From CAJMNU01 sp905214855 (GTDB taxonomy: Bacteria; Bacillota; Clostridia; Lachnospirales; Lachnospiraceae): 64,000 nt of DNA. The notes under the pieces were generated by a model that saw nothing but the letters and a program-made list of their open reading frames with translations, was not told where the DNA came from and did no database searches. Of the stretch, positions 17,039 through 25,305 are shown in pieces. The stretch lies in assembly GCA_937890595.1 (NCBI GenBank), contig CALADM010000016.1:1-64000 (forward strand). The letters are read 5' to 3'. Every line of letters begins with the position of its first letter. Position 1 is the stretch's first letter. The translations under genes and the position numbers were made by a program.

Positions 17039-19030
17039 TCAGCAGATTTCTGCTCCTGCTGGCATATTTTTCTCTGGTACCATCAAAGAAAGCTCTCCCT
17101 TTTCATCCTCAGCACAAAGAATCATTCCCTCTGACACCAAACCTGCTAATTTAGCTGGTTTTAAGTTTGTTACTACCATGACACGTTTTCCTACCATGTC
17201 CTCTGGCTTATAATGAGCCTTGATGCCACTGACGATCTGTCGCACCTGACTTCCTATCTGTACCTGAGAACAGAGCAATTTTTTTGATTTAGGCACTTCT
17301 TCACATTTAAGGATCACTCCTACCTGAAACTGCAATTTCGCAAAGTCATCATATGTGATCTCTGCCTTTGGTTCTATATCCATAACACCCTCAGCTGGTG
17401 TCTCCTGTCCATCCTTTGCAGTTTCTTCACCATTTTCCTGTGTCTGGGCAGCCTTCTGTGCCTCCACCTTCTCCAGCACTTCCTTAATATCCATACGTAC
17501 AAACAGAATCTCTGGATCTTCTGTTACACGATTACCAGATGGATACAGACCAAAGGTATCCATTTCTTCCAGTTTGCGCTTCTGTGTATGCAGCTGTGCC
17601 AAGATCTTTTCGGACGTCTCCGGCATGAAGGATTCCAACAAAGATGCACCAATTGTGATTGCCTCTGTCAGATTATAAAGTACAGTGGAAAGTCTGTCTT
17701 TCTTCTCCTCATCTTTCGCCAAAAGCCATGGCGCTGTCTCATCAATATATTTATTTGATCTTCTAAAGATATTGAAGATTTCTGTGATCGCATCTGCCAC
17801 ACGCAGTTCATTCATCTTCGCATCTGCTTTTTTGACAGCTTCCAAAACTACTGCTTTGAGATCTGCATCCACATCTTCTGTCACATTTGTATTAGTCACT
17901 ACACCGCCAAAATATTTGTTGGTCATGGAGATCGTTCTCTTTACCAGATTTCCCAAAATGTTGGCCAGATCAGAATTCATACGCTCTACCATCAGCTCCC
18001 ATGAGATCACGCCATCATTATCAAAAGGCATCTCATGCAAAACAAAATAACGCACTGCATCCACACCAAAGAAATCTACCAAGGTATCTGCATACAAAAC
18101 ATTTCCTTTTGATTTACTCATCTTTCCATCCCCCTGAAGCAGCCACGGATGTCCAAATACTTGCTTTGGAAGTGGAAGATCCAACGCCATCAAAAAGATC
18201 GGCCAGTAAATCGTATGGAAACGGATGATATCTTTTCCTATCAAGTGAAGATCAGCAGGCCAATATTTGTGGAACAGTTCACCATGCTCTCCATCACAGT
18301 CATATCCCAGCCCTGTGATATAGTTCGTCAATGCATCCAGCCATACATAAGTGACATGCTTTGGATCAAAATCCACCGGAACTCCCCATGTAAAGGAAGT
18401 TCTTGAAACGCAGAGATCCTGAAGCCCCGGAAGAAGGAAATTATTCATCATTTCATTTCTTCTTGCTGCCGGCTGGATAAACTCTGGATGGGCATTGATA
18501 TGATCGATCAGTCTCTGTGCATATTTGCTCATCTTAAAGAAGTATGCTTCCTCTTTTGCCGGCTGTAACGGTCTTCCACAATCCGGACATTTACCATCTG
18601 TCACCTGAGAAGCTGTCCAGAAAGACTCACATGGAGTACAGTACAATCCCTCATAATATCCTTTATAAATATCGCCTTTGTCATACAACTTCTTAAAAAT
18701 CTTCTGTACCTGTTTTTCATGATACTCATCTGTTGTACGGATAAATTTATCATAGGAAGTATTCATCAGATTCCAGATCGTTTTGATCTCGCCAGCCACC
18801 TTATCTACATACTCTTTTGGTGTTACACCAGCCTCTTTTGCCTTGATCTCAATTTTCTGACCATGCTCATCGGTACCAGTCTGGAAACGTACATCAAACC
18901 CCTGCTCTCTTTTATAGCGGGCAATACTGTCTGCAAGCACAATTTCATAAGTATTTCCAATATGTGGTTTTCCGGATGTATATGCAATGGCAGTTGTAAT
19001 ATAATATGGTTTTTTACAATTCTGACACAT
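17039..19030 (-). CDS. metG: Methionyl-tRNA synthetase with C-terminal tRNA-binding domain
   Basis: Charges tRNA-Met with methionine. The 663-aa class I synthetase has the HIGH-type motif KPHIGNTYE near the N-terminus, a zinc knuckle with two CxxC pairs (CTPCESF ... CPDCGRP, about 130-150), KMSKSKGN near residue 305, an anticodon-binding helical domain, and a C-terminal EMAP/Trbp111-type dimerisation and tRNA-binding domain (about 560-663, VGVILKCEEVPKSKKLL). The ATG at 19030 is preferred over 19039 since the AAGGATGAGG ribosome site would overlap the latter. Promoter at 19071-19099. I see no T-box or SAM riboswitch in the short leader. Confidence 0.96.
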   Translation of the reverse strand: MCQNCKKPYYITTAIAYTSGKPHIGNTYEIVLADSIARYKREQGFDVRFQTGTDEHGQKIEIKAKEAGVTPKEYVDKVAGEIKTIWNLMNTSYDKFIRTTDEYHEKQVQKIFKKLYDKGDIYKGYYEGLYCTPCESFWTASQVTDGKCPDCGRPLQPAKEEAYFFKMSKYAQRLIDHINAHPEFIQPAARRNEMMNNFLLPGLQDLCVSRTSFTWGVPVDFDPKHVTYVWLDALTNYITGLGYDCDGEHGELFHKYWPADLHLIGKDIIRFHTIYWPIFLMALDLPLPKQVFGHPWLLQGDGKMSKSKGNVLYADTLVDFFGVDAVRYFVLHEMPFDNDGVISWELMVERMNSDLANILGNLVKRTISMTNKYFGGVVTNTNVTEDVDADLKAVVLEAVKKADAKMNELRVADAITEIFNIFRRSNKYIDETAPWLLAKDEEKKDRLSTVLYNLTEAITIGASLLESFMPETSEKILAQLHTQKRKLEEMDTFGLYPSGNRVTEDPEILFVRMDIKEVLEKVEAQKAAQTQENGEETAKDGQETPAEGVMDIEPKAEITYDDFAKLQFQVGVILKCEEVPKSKKLLCSQVQIGSQVRQIVSGIKAHYKPEDMVGKRVMVVTNLKPAKLAGLVSEGMILCAEDEKGELSLMVPEKNMPAGAEIC

Positions 19031-19070
19031 AATCCTCATCCTTTCTGCATCCTTTTTTCAATGTAAGTTT

Positions 19071-19099
19071 AGTGTAACCATTATAGAAAGATTTGTCAA
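19071..19099 (-). promoter_or_regulatory. Sigma-A promoter of metG
   Basis: Minus strand TTGACA (19094-19099), 17 bases, TACACT (19071-19076), about 40 bases before the metG start. It is divergent from the arsR-type promoter at 19162. Confidence 0.8.
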
Positions 19100-19161
19100 A
19101 CGCTCCTTACTTTTTTCCATTCCTCACTTTTGTATATTTTAAATAATTTCACTTAAATCAA

Positions 19162-19213
19162 TTGACTATTTTCCGTCAAAATGTTAAAATACCTTTAGTT
19201 TAAATTTTTAAAC
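19162..19213 (+). promoter_or_regulatory. Promoter and palindromic operator of the ArsR-type gene
   Basis: TTGACT (19162-19167), 17 bases, TAAAAT (19185-19190). Immediately downstream lies the palindrome GTTTAAATTTTTAAAC (19198-19213; 7-bp arms around TT), covering the expected transcription start. This is the expected position of an autoregulatory ArsR-family site. Confidence 0.75.
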
Positions 19214-19228
19214 GAAAGGGATGAATTC

Positions 19229-19561
19229 ATGATTTCTACAAAGGATCTTCAGCCTCTGTTTCATGATTGTATGCCTCTGTTTATTTCATTGGGTGATGAA
19301 GTCCGGCTTACGATCATTGAAGCTCTCGCCGCTTCCCTCACATCCAGTCAGGGAGGTCTCAACGTAAAGGAGATCACAGAAAAGACCAGTCTTTCCCGTC
19401 CAGCAATCTCACATCATCTAAAAATACTGAAAAATGCTGGTCTGATTGGAGTAAAAAGAAAAGGTACTTGCAATTATTATTTTCTCACTGTTGAAGAACC
19501 AACCAAACGCCTTATGGAACTTGGAAATATGCTCACTCAATTTTTGGATATGAATGTATAA
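19229..19561 (+). CDS. ArsR/SmtB family transcriptional regulator
   Basis: A 110-aa winged-helix DNA-binding protein. The helix-turn-helix is clear (LNVKEITEKTSLSRPAISHHLKILKNAGLIG) followed by the wing (VKRKGTCNYYFLTVE). The classic metal ligands of the ELCVCDL type are absent from the recognition helix; one Cys occurs near the N-terminus (HDCMPLF) and one in the wing (GTCNYY), so a metal or thiol ligand is possible but unproven. AAGGGATG precedes the ATG. A palindrome over the promoter suggests autoregulation. Next genes are yaaL and a GH13 enzyme, so the target is unclear. Confidence 0.85.
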   Translation: MISTKDLQPLFHDCMPLFISLGDEVRLTIIEALAASLTSSQGGLNVKEITEKTSLSRPAISHHLKILKNAGLIGVKRKGTCNYYFLTVEEPTKRLMELGNMLTQFLDMNV

Positions 19562-19569
19562 GTTCCCAG

Positions 19570-19669
19570 AGAATAACAATACTATAGGCATAGAAAATCA
19601 TATTCTATACAAAACCACACGAATTTCTTTTTGTATATATGATACGGACAAACCGTATATTGTTATTCT
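19570..19669 (+). promoter_or_regulatory. Structured leader of the DUF2508 gene, with nested inverted repeats
   Basis: AGAATAACAATA (19570-19581) is the exact complement of TATTGTTATTCT (19658-19669). Inside lie two smaller hairpins, TAGAA/TTCTA (about 19591-19606) and ATACGG/CCGTAT (19642-19647/19653-19658). The whole can fold as a branched structure ending 12 bases before the ribosome site of the next gene. No known riboswitch class is recognised. Confidence 0.5.
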
Positions 19670-19687
19670 ATTAGGAGATGAGCAAAA

Positions 19688-19912
19688 ATGAATATCTGCA
19701 TATTTAAAAAAGCAAAGAAAAAACCTCAGATCGATCAGAGGTTAAAAACAGAGATCCAGCAGACACAGGGACAACTGCAGCTGGCAAGAAACCATTTTGA
19801 GGAGGTATCCGATCCACTTTTAGTGGACTGTTACATCTACGAGATGAATGCTGCCCAGCTTCGATATCAGTTTCTTTTAAGAAGAGCAAAAAAGCAGGAA
19901 CTGTCTCTGTAA
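19688..19912 (+). CDS. yaaL: YaaL family protein (DUF2508)
   Basis: 74-aa helical protein of the DUF2508 (YaaL) family of spore-forming Firmicutes; role unknown. The family pattern is visible: TEIQQTQGQLQLARNHFEEV, DPLLVDCYIYEMNAAQLRYQFLL. In Bacillus it is found near bofA and recR, here instead before a GH13 gene. GGAGATG precedes the ATG. The leader is unusually structured. It ends 34 bases before the amylase start, so the two may be cotranscribed. Confidence 0.8.
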   Translation: MNICIFKKAKKKPQIDQRLKTEIQQTQGQLQLARNHFEEVSDPLLVDCYIYEMNAAQLRYQFLLRRAKKQELSL

Positions 19913-19946
19913 CAGGATCAAATACAGGACAATGGAGGACAGACGT

Positions 19947-21290
19947 ATGAGTACGTGGTATGAAAAAGCTGTATTTTACCACATGTATCCTCTGGGAATG
20001 ACCGGCTCTCCCAGAGAGAATATCAGCACAGAACCGGTAGCACATCGTTTTTTGGAACTGGAACAATGGATTCCTCACTTAAAAAAACTAGGGATGACGG
20101 CTATCTATATTGGTCCGCTGTTTGAATCCAGCACACATGGCTATGATACAAGAGATTACAAAATGGTTGACCGCCGTTTAGGAGACACAAAAGATTTTAC
20201 CCGTTTCGTTTCTCTCTGCCATAAAGAGGGGATACACGTGGTTGTGGATGGAGTCTTTAATCATACTGGAAGAGAATTTTTCGCATTCCAAGATATACAA
20301 AGCAAAAGAGAGTCCTCCCATTACCGTGACTGGTATAAGGGAATCAATTTTGGTTGGGGCAGTCCTATGGAGGATTCTTTTGGATATGAGGCTTGGCAAG
20401 GACACTATGAACTTCCCTGTCTTAATCTTTTTAACGCAGAAGTCCGCCAATATTTATTTGACGTGATCCAGTATTGGATCGATACCTTTGATATTGACGG
20501 CATCCGTCTGGACTGTGCCAATATTTTAGATTTTCATTTTATGGAAGAAATGCGTCAGAGAACCTCTCAAATGAAACCTGATTTCTGGCTGATGGGAGAA
20601 GTCATACATGGAGAATATTCCCGATGGGTAAATCCATCTATGCTCCACTCAGTCACTAACTATGAACTTCACAAAAGTATTTATTCTGGTCACAATGATC
20701 ACAACTACTTTGAAATTGCCCACAATGTAAAACGTCTGGAACAGATTGCCCCTTCTCTCTATACATTTGTGGATAATCATGATGAAGATAGGATTGCCAG
20801 TAAGCTGCTCAACAAACAGCATTTAGCTCCTGTTTACACCTGTCTGTTTACTCTTCCGGGAATCCCATCTGTTTATTATGGAAGTGAATGGGGAATCCAA
20901 GGTCAGCGCAGCCGCACCAGTGACGATGCACTTCGCCCTGCTTTTTCTCCTGCTGATATTCCATCACACTATTGTGAACTGACAGATCTCATCGCTTCCC
21001 TTGCCAGAATCCATACTGCTTATCCAGCCTATCACAAAGGACGTTATCAGGAACTCCTCCTGACAAACCGCCAGTATGCATTCTTACGGGAAAAAGATGG
21101 ATGTTGTATGCTGACCGCCCTCAACAATGACGATAAGGAAGCTGTACTTTCTATTCCTGTTCCTGCCTCCTGTCCAAACACATCTGTCAAAGATTTATTA
21201 CATGGTGAAACTTACAGGATAGAAAACGGTCATCTGCATGTTACACTCAAAGAAAATCAGGGAATCATCGTATCATTAGGGGAGGTATAA
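19947..21290 (+). CDS. Alpha-amylase family glycoside hydrolase (GH13), cytoplasmic
   Basis: Retaining alpha-glucosidase/maltodextrin hydrolase, 447 aa, without signal peptide. The TIM-barrel motifs are in order: VVVDGVFNH, GIRLDCAN (nucleophile Asp about 189), MGEVIHGEYS (acid/base Glu about 218) and FVDNHDEDR (Asp about 279), followed by a short all-beta domain. It has no N-terminal beta domain of neopullulanases. Start ATG 19947 (MSTWYEKAVFYHMYPLG) has GGAGG 8 bases upstream; an ATG 15 bases earlier lacks one. It lies 4 bases before glgB, so it likely works on branched glucans or maltodextrins together with the branching enzyme. Exact specificity cannot be read off. Confidence 0.88.
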   Translation: MSTWYEKAVFYHMYPLGMTGSPRENISTEPVAHRFLELEQWIPHLKKLGMTAIYIGPLFESSTHGYDTRDYKMVDRRLGDTKDFTRFVSLCHKEGIHVVVDGVFNHTGREFFAFQDIQSKRESSHYRDWYKGINFGWGSPMEDSFGYEAWQGHYELPCLNLFNAEVRQYLFDVIQYWIDTFDIDGIRLDCANILDFHFMEEMRQRTSQMKPDFWLMGEVIHGEYSRWVNPSMLHSVTNYELHKSIYSGHNDHNYFEIAHNVKRLEQIAPSLYTFVDNHDEDRIASKLLNKQHLAPVYTCLFTLPGIPSVYYGSEWGIQGQRSRTSDDALRPAFSPADIPSHYCELTDLIASLARIHTAYPAYHKGRYQELLLTNRQYAFLREKDGCCMLTALNNDDKEAVLSIPVPASCPNTSVKDLLHGETYRIENGHLHVTLKENQGIIVSLGEV

Positions 21291-21294
21291 AATC

Positions 21295-23232
21295 ATGACA
21301 AAAACAAAGAAACAAAAAAAGTTCGTTAAAAACACAACAAAAGAAACTGGATTTCTAACTGAAACTGACCGCTATCTTTTCGGCAATGGAACGCATTATG
21401 AAATCTATGAAAAACTTGGAGCGCATCCAAAAACCATAGACCAGAAAGACGGCATTTATTTTGCCGTCTGGGCTCCCCATGCTGCCGCTGTTGGAGTTGT
21501 GGGCGATTTCAACCAATGGGATCCGGAAGCGACTCCCATGCACCTTTTGGGAAGTTCAGGTATTTATGAAGTGTTTGTCCCAGATCTTTCAGTTGATGCT
21601 CTATATAAATTTGCGATTTTTACAAAAAACGGAAAAATCCTATATAAGGCAGATCCTTTTGCCTTCCAGTCAGAATACCGCCCCGGTACTGCTTCCATTA
21701 CTACAGATCTCTCCAAATTCAATTGGAAAGACAGTGCTTGGATGAAAAAGCGTGCTCAAACAGATCCTGTCACAAGCCCCATTTCCATCTATGAAGTCCA
21801 CCTTGGCTCTTGGCGCAAAAAAAGCAGAGACATAAAAGACGGATATTATACATATAAAGAAGCAGCACATGAACTTGCAGACTATGTACACGACATGGGG
21901 TACACTCATGTAGAACTCATGGGAATTGCAGAACACCCATTTGACGGTTCATGGGGATATCAGGTGACTGGCTATTTTGCCCCCACCTCACGCTATGGAT
22001 CTGCAAAAGAATTTATGTATTTTGTCAACTACATGCACCAAAAAGGTATTGGAGTCATCTTAGACTGGGTTCCGGCACATTTTCCTAAAGATGCACATGG
22101 TCTGGCCGAATTTGATGGTGAACCGCTCTATGAATACGCTGACCCACGCAAAGGAGAACACCCTGATTGGGGTACAAAGGTATTTGATTATGGAAAATAT
22201 GAAGTCTCCAACTTTTTGATCAGCAATGCATTATACTGGATCGAGAAATATCATGTAGATGGGCTTCGTGTAGATGCTGTCGCTTCCATGCTCTATCTGG
22301 ATTATGGACGGCAAAATGGACAATGGATTCCTAACAAATATGGCGGCAACCAGAATCTGGAAGCCATTGAATTCTTCAAACATTTAAACAGTGTCATTTC
22401 CAGACGCGGTAATGGTGCTATGGTCATCGCAGAAGAGTCTACCGCCTGGCCAAATGTCACCAAAAAGCCAGAGGAGGACGGATTAGGTTTCACTTTCAAA
22501 TGGAACATGGGATGGATGCATGATTTTCTGGAATATATGAAATTAGATCCATATTTCCGCAAATATAACCATAATAAGATGACTTTTGGCATGACATATG
22601 CTACCAGTGAAAACTATATCCTTCCATTGTCCCATGATGAAGTGGTGCATCTCAAATGTTCCATGATCAACAAAATGCCAGGGCTTTATGATGATAAATT
22701 TGCTAATCTGAAAGCCGGTTATACCTTTATGATCGGACATCCCGGAAAGAAACTGCTGTTTATGGGGCAGGATTTTGCCCAATTCCATGAATGGGACGAA
22801 AAAGTAGCACTTGACTGGCATCTTTGTGAAGAGGAAAAACACAAAGATCTGCAAAATTATGTCAAAGGACTGCTCCATCTCTATACATCCTACCCTGCCC
22901 TTTATACTATGGACAATGATTGGAACGGCTTCTCATGGATCAATGCCAATGATGGAGACCGCAGTATTTTCAGTTTTGTACGCCGTGACAAGACAGGCAA
23001 AAAAAATCTTCTTTTTGTCTGCAATTTCACTCCAATGGAACGACCTGATTACCGTGTCGGCGTTCCCCAAAAAGGAAACTATTCCCTGATCCTTGACAGC
23101 GCAAACGGACTTTACCCCGCACGCTCCAAAAAGCAGACATTCCGTGCCGTCAAACAAGAATGTGACGGTCAACCATACTCCATCGCCTACCCACTTCCAG
23201 CATATGGCACAGCTGTCTTTCGTTTTTCCTGA
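21295..23232 (+). CDS. glgB: 1,4-alpha-glucan branching enzyme
   Basis: Cuts alpha-1,4 glucan chains and rejoins them by alpha-1,6 bonds to branch glycogen. 645 aa: a basic leader of about 25 residues, a CBM48 domain (GIYFAVWAPHAAAVGVVGDF), then a GH13_9 barrel with GVILDWVPAHFPKD, GLRVDAVASMLYLDY (Asp about 327), MVIAEESTAWP (Glu about 380) and LPLSHDEVVH (Asp about 448), and a C-terminal beta domain. GGGGAGG overlaps the end of the GH13 gene. No glgA, glgC or glgP is present in the window. Confidence 0.95.
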   Translation: MTKTKKQKKFVKNTTKETGFLTETDRYLFGNGTHYEIYEKLGAHPKTIDQKDGIYFAVWAPHAAAVGVVGDFNQWDPEATPMHLLGSSGIYEVFVPDLSVDALYKFAIFTKNGKILYKADPFAFQSEYRPGTASITTDLSKFNWKDSAWMKKRAQTDPVTSPISIYEVHLGSWRKKSRDIKDGYYTYKEAAHELADYVHDMGYTHVELMGIAEHPFDGSWGYQVTGYFAPTSRYGSAKEFMYFVNYMHQKGIGVILDWVPAHFPKDAHGLAEFDGEPLYEYADPRKGEHPDWGTKVFDYGKYEVSNFLISNALYWIEKYHVDGLRVDAVASMLYLDYGRQNGQWIPNKYGGNQNLEAIEFFKHLNSVISRRGNGAMVIAEESTAWPNVTKKPEEDGLGFTFKWNMGWMHDFLEYMKLDPYFRKYNHNKMTFGMTYATSENYILPLSHDEVVHLKCSMINKMPGLYDDKFANLKAGYTFMIGHPGKKLLFMGQDFAQFHEWDEKVALDWHLCEEEKHKDLQNYVKGLLHLYTSYPALYTMDNDWNGFSWINANDGDRSIFSFVRRDKTGKKNLLFVCNFTPMERPDYRVGVPQKGNYSLILDSANGLYPARSKKQTFRAVKQECDGQPYSIAYPLPAYGTAVFRFS

Positions 23233-23308
23233 TACAGTATGCAGACAAAAGCCCTTACATTGTTAAAAAATTAATTTGTGCAAATATTACATTTTTTTGA
23301 GAAAACTC

Positions 23309-23337
23309 TGTACATTTTTGGCAAAATATAGTAAAAT
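23309..23337 (+). promoter_or_regulatory. Probable promoter of the phosphotransferase gene
   Basis: TGTACA (23309-23314), 17 bases, TAAAAT (23332-23337), about 100 bases before the 23439 start. Confidence 0.5.
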
Positions 23338-23438
23338 AGGAGCAAACAAAAGATAATATCCTAACATTTAAGGATTTTATGATGTATCAACTTTCATTGT
23401 ACTGACTTGATTTTTATTGACGGAAGGAGAGGTTTACT

Positions 23439-24188
23439 ATGGCAAGAGAATTAATTTCTGAAAGTGCAACAAAATGTGTATATCGCGACGGGGATAAGGC
23501 GATCAAAGAATTTTGTGAAGGCTTTCCAAAAGCAGAAGTTTTAAATGAGGCGCTGATCACAGCCCGTGTAGAAGAACTAGAAGATATCAATGTACCAAAG
23601 ACACTCGCTGTTACTGTAGCAGATGGCAAGTGGTCTATCACTAAAGAGTTTATCGAAGGTCCAACTTTAGCACAATTAATGAAAGAACATCCGGAACAGA
23701 TTGAAAACTATATGAACCAATTTGTTGATCTGCAGCTTCTTGTACATTCCAAGAACTGTCCTCTTTTAAACAAACTAAAAGATAAGATGATCCGCCAGAT
23801 CAACGAGCTGGACGAAATTTCTGATTCTGTGCGCTATGAATTGCTGACCCGTCTTGATGGTATGCCAAAACATACCAAGTTATGCCACGGCGACTTCAAT
23901 CCAAGCAATATCATCGTAAATCCGGAAGGCAAGATGTACATATTAGACTGGGTACATGCTACACAGGGCAATGCCAGTGCAGACGTTGCAAGAACATATC
24001 TCCTCTTCTGTCTGGAAGATCAGAAACTGGCTGATATGTATATGAATCTTTTCTGTGAAAAAACAGCTACAGCAAAACGTTATGTACAGAAATGGCTTCC
24101 GATCGTAGCAGCTGCACAGCTCACCAAAAAGCGTCCGGCTGAACAGGAATTGTTAAATAGTTGGATTAATGTCTGTGAGTACCAATAG
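23439..24188 (+). CDS. Aminoglycoside phosphotransferase-like kinase
   Basis: 249-aa small-molecule kinase of the APH/choline-kinase fold. The catalytic loop LCHGDFNPSNI (His150, Asp152, Asn157) and metal-binding ILDWVHA (Asp170) are intact; the N-terminal lobe has KCVYRDGDKAIKEF and ITKEFIEGPTL as ATP-binding strands. The substrate is unknown; chromosomal members act on sugars, alcohols or antibiotics, and resistance should not be assumed. Good AGGAGAGG ribosome site. It has its own promoter and a strong terminator. Confidence 0.82.
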   Translation: MARELISESATKCVYRDGDKAIKEFCEGFPKAEVLNEALITARVEELEDINVPKTLAVTVADGKWSITKEFIEGPTLAQLMKEHPEQIENYMNQFVDLQLLVHSKNCPLLNKLKDKMIRQINELDEISDSVRYELLTRLDGMPKHTKLCHGDFNPSNIIVNPEGKMYILDWVHATQGNASADVARTYLLFCLEDQKLADMYMNLFCEKTATAKRYVQKWLPIVAAAQLTKKRPAEQELLNSWINVCEYQ

Positions 24189-24247
24189 AATTTGTAAGTA
24201 CTTACATCATTTCCTCTTATATTCGCATTCACATTCCAAGCACTAAA

Positions 24248-24280
24248 AAAAGACCTCATCCGGGGAAGATGAGGTCTTTT
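24248..24280 (+). terminator. Intrinsic terminator of the phosphotransferase gene
   Basis: AAAAGACCTCATC (24248-24260) pairs perfectly with GATGAGGTCTTTT (24268-24280) around a 7-base loop. Confidence 0.85.
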
Positions 24281-24282
24281 CT

Positions 24283-24360
24283 GTTGCCTGAGTATTTAGG
24301 CAACACGCCCCAGGGAAAGGGCTGGCAAAGGTTTACTATCATACATAGGTTTTTCCTATA
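24283..24360. other. GC-richer structured segment in an AT-rich gap, class unknown
   Basis: Directly after the terminator come GTTGCCT/AGGCAAC (24283-24289/24298-24304), a G/C-rich stretch with possible pairing of GCCCC and GGGC around AGGGAAA, and ATAGG/CCTAT around TTTTT (about 24345-24359). It differs in composition from the flanking AT-rich DNA. It may be a small RNA or a leader element, on either strand. I cannot match it to a known class. The remaining gap 24361-24597 holds the cre-like palindrome and a TATACT box (24475-24480). Confidence 0.35.
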
Positions 24361-24413
24361 TACTAACTACATCATATATGAAAATTAAAAAAAAATCAAT
24401 AGGTTTTACATAA

Positions 24414-24437
24414 AAAATTGTAAGCGTTTACAATTTT
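24414..24437. promoter_or_regulatory. Cre-like palindrome upstream of the two-component system
   Basis: Ten-base arms AAAATTGTAA and TTACAATTTT flank a GCGT centre. The core TGTAAGCGTTTACA fits the CcpA/LacI-family catabolite-responsive element consensus (TGWAANCGNTNWCA). It lies about 40 bases before a TATACT box (24475-24480) and 160 bases before the response regulator. Confidence 0.65.
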
Positions 24438-24597
24438 AAGAAAAAATTTAACTGTTTTTTTCTTTTTTATGGTGTATACTAAAATCAGTACCGCAGGAAT
24501 ATACAAGAAACAAGGAATTTTCTCGATAAATATCTTTATATGAAACTTATATTCATGATAGTACAAAAATATTTGAATTTTAAAGGAGGAATATGGT

Positions 24598-25293
24598 ATG
24601 CAAACCATTCTAGTTTGTGATGATGATAAACAAATTGTGGAAGCGATCGATATCTATCTGACCGGTGAAGGATTCCGTGTTATAAAAGCCTATGATGGAT
24701 TTGAAGCTCTGGAGATTCTGGAAAAAGAACCAGCAGACCTTCTTATTATAGATGTGATGATGCCCGGACTGGATGGTATCCGCACCACTTTAAAGATCCG
24801 AGAAACCAGCAGTATCCCGATCATCATACTCTCTGCCAAGTCTGAAGATACAGACAAGATCCTTGGACTGAATATCGGAGCAGATGACTACCTCACCAAA
24901 CCATTTAACCCACTGGAATTGGTAGCACGCGTCAAATCTCAGCTGCGCCGCTATACCCAGCTTGGCAATATGAACCAGCAAGGCAGCAGCCAGATTTATA
25001 AATGTGGAGGATTACAGATCAATGACGAGAACAAAGAAGTCACAGTAGACGGAGAACCGATCAAACTGACCCCAATTGAATATAACATTCTTTTTCTTCT
25101 AGTCAAAAATGCAGGAAAAGTATTTTCCATTGATCAGATTTATGAGCAGATTTGGAACGAAGAGGCAATTGGAGCAGACAATACTGTGGCAGTACATATC
25201 CGTCATATCCGCGAAAAGATTGAGATCAATCCAAGAGAACCACGCTATCTCAAGGTAGTATGGGGTGTTGGCTATAAAATCGAAAAACAGTAA
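24598..25293 (+). CDS. OmpR/PhoB family response regulator
   Basis: 231-aa DNA-binding response regulator. Receiver domain 1-120 with acidic pocket (VCDDDKQ), phosphoacceptor Asp52 in LLIIDVMMPGLDG, the Thr/Ser switch (ILSAKSE) and conserved Lys (YLTKPFNPLEL); winged-helix output domain about 135-229 (IKLTPIEYNILFLLVKNAG, AVHIRHIREKIE, WGVGYKIEK). Sequence resembles the VanR/YcbL-like group. AAAGGAGG ribosome site. The kinase follows 12 bases later, so the pair is one operon behind a cre-like site. Confidence 0.93.
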   Translation: MQTILVCDDDKQIVEAIDIYLTGEGFRVIKAYDGFEALEILEKEPADLLIIDVMMPGLDGIRTTLKIRETSSIPIIILSAKSEDTDKILGLNIGADDYLTKPFNPLELVARVKSQLRRYTQLGNMNQQGSSQIYKCGGLQINDENKEVTVDGEPIKLTPIEYNILFLLVKNAGKVFSIDQIYEQIWNEEAIGADNTVAVHIRHIREKIEINPREPRYLKVVWGVGYKIEKQ

Positions 25294-25305
25294 CAGGGGT
25301 TTGAT

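Noticed and set aside
19031..19228. T-box or SAM riboswitch before metG
   Set aside because: The leader is only about 40 bases from a clear promoter and has no T-box sequence or conserved stems.
23439..24188. Antibiotic-resistance phosphotransferase
   Set aside because: The fold fits, but chromosomal context and low similarity to named resistance enzymes give no ground for a resistance call.
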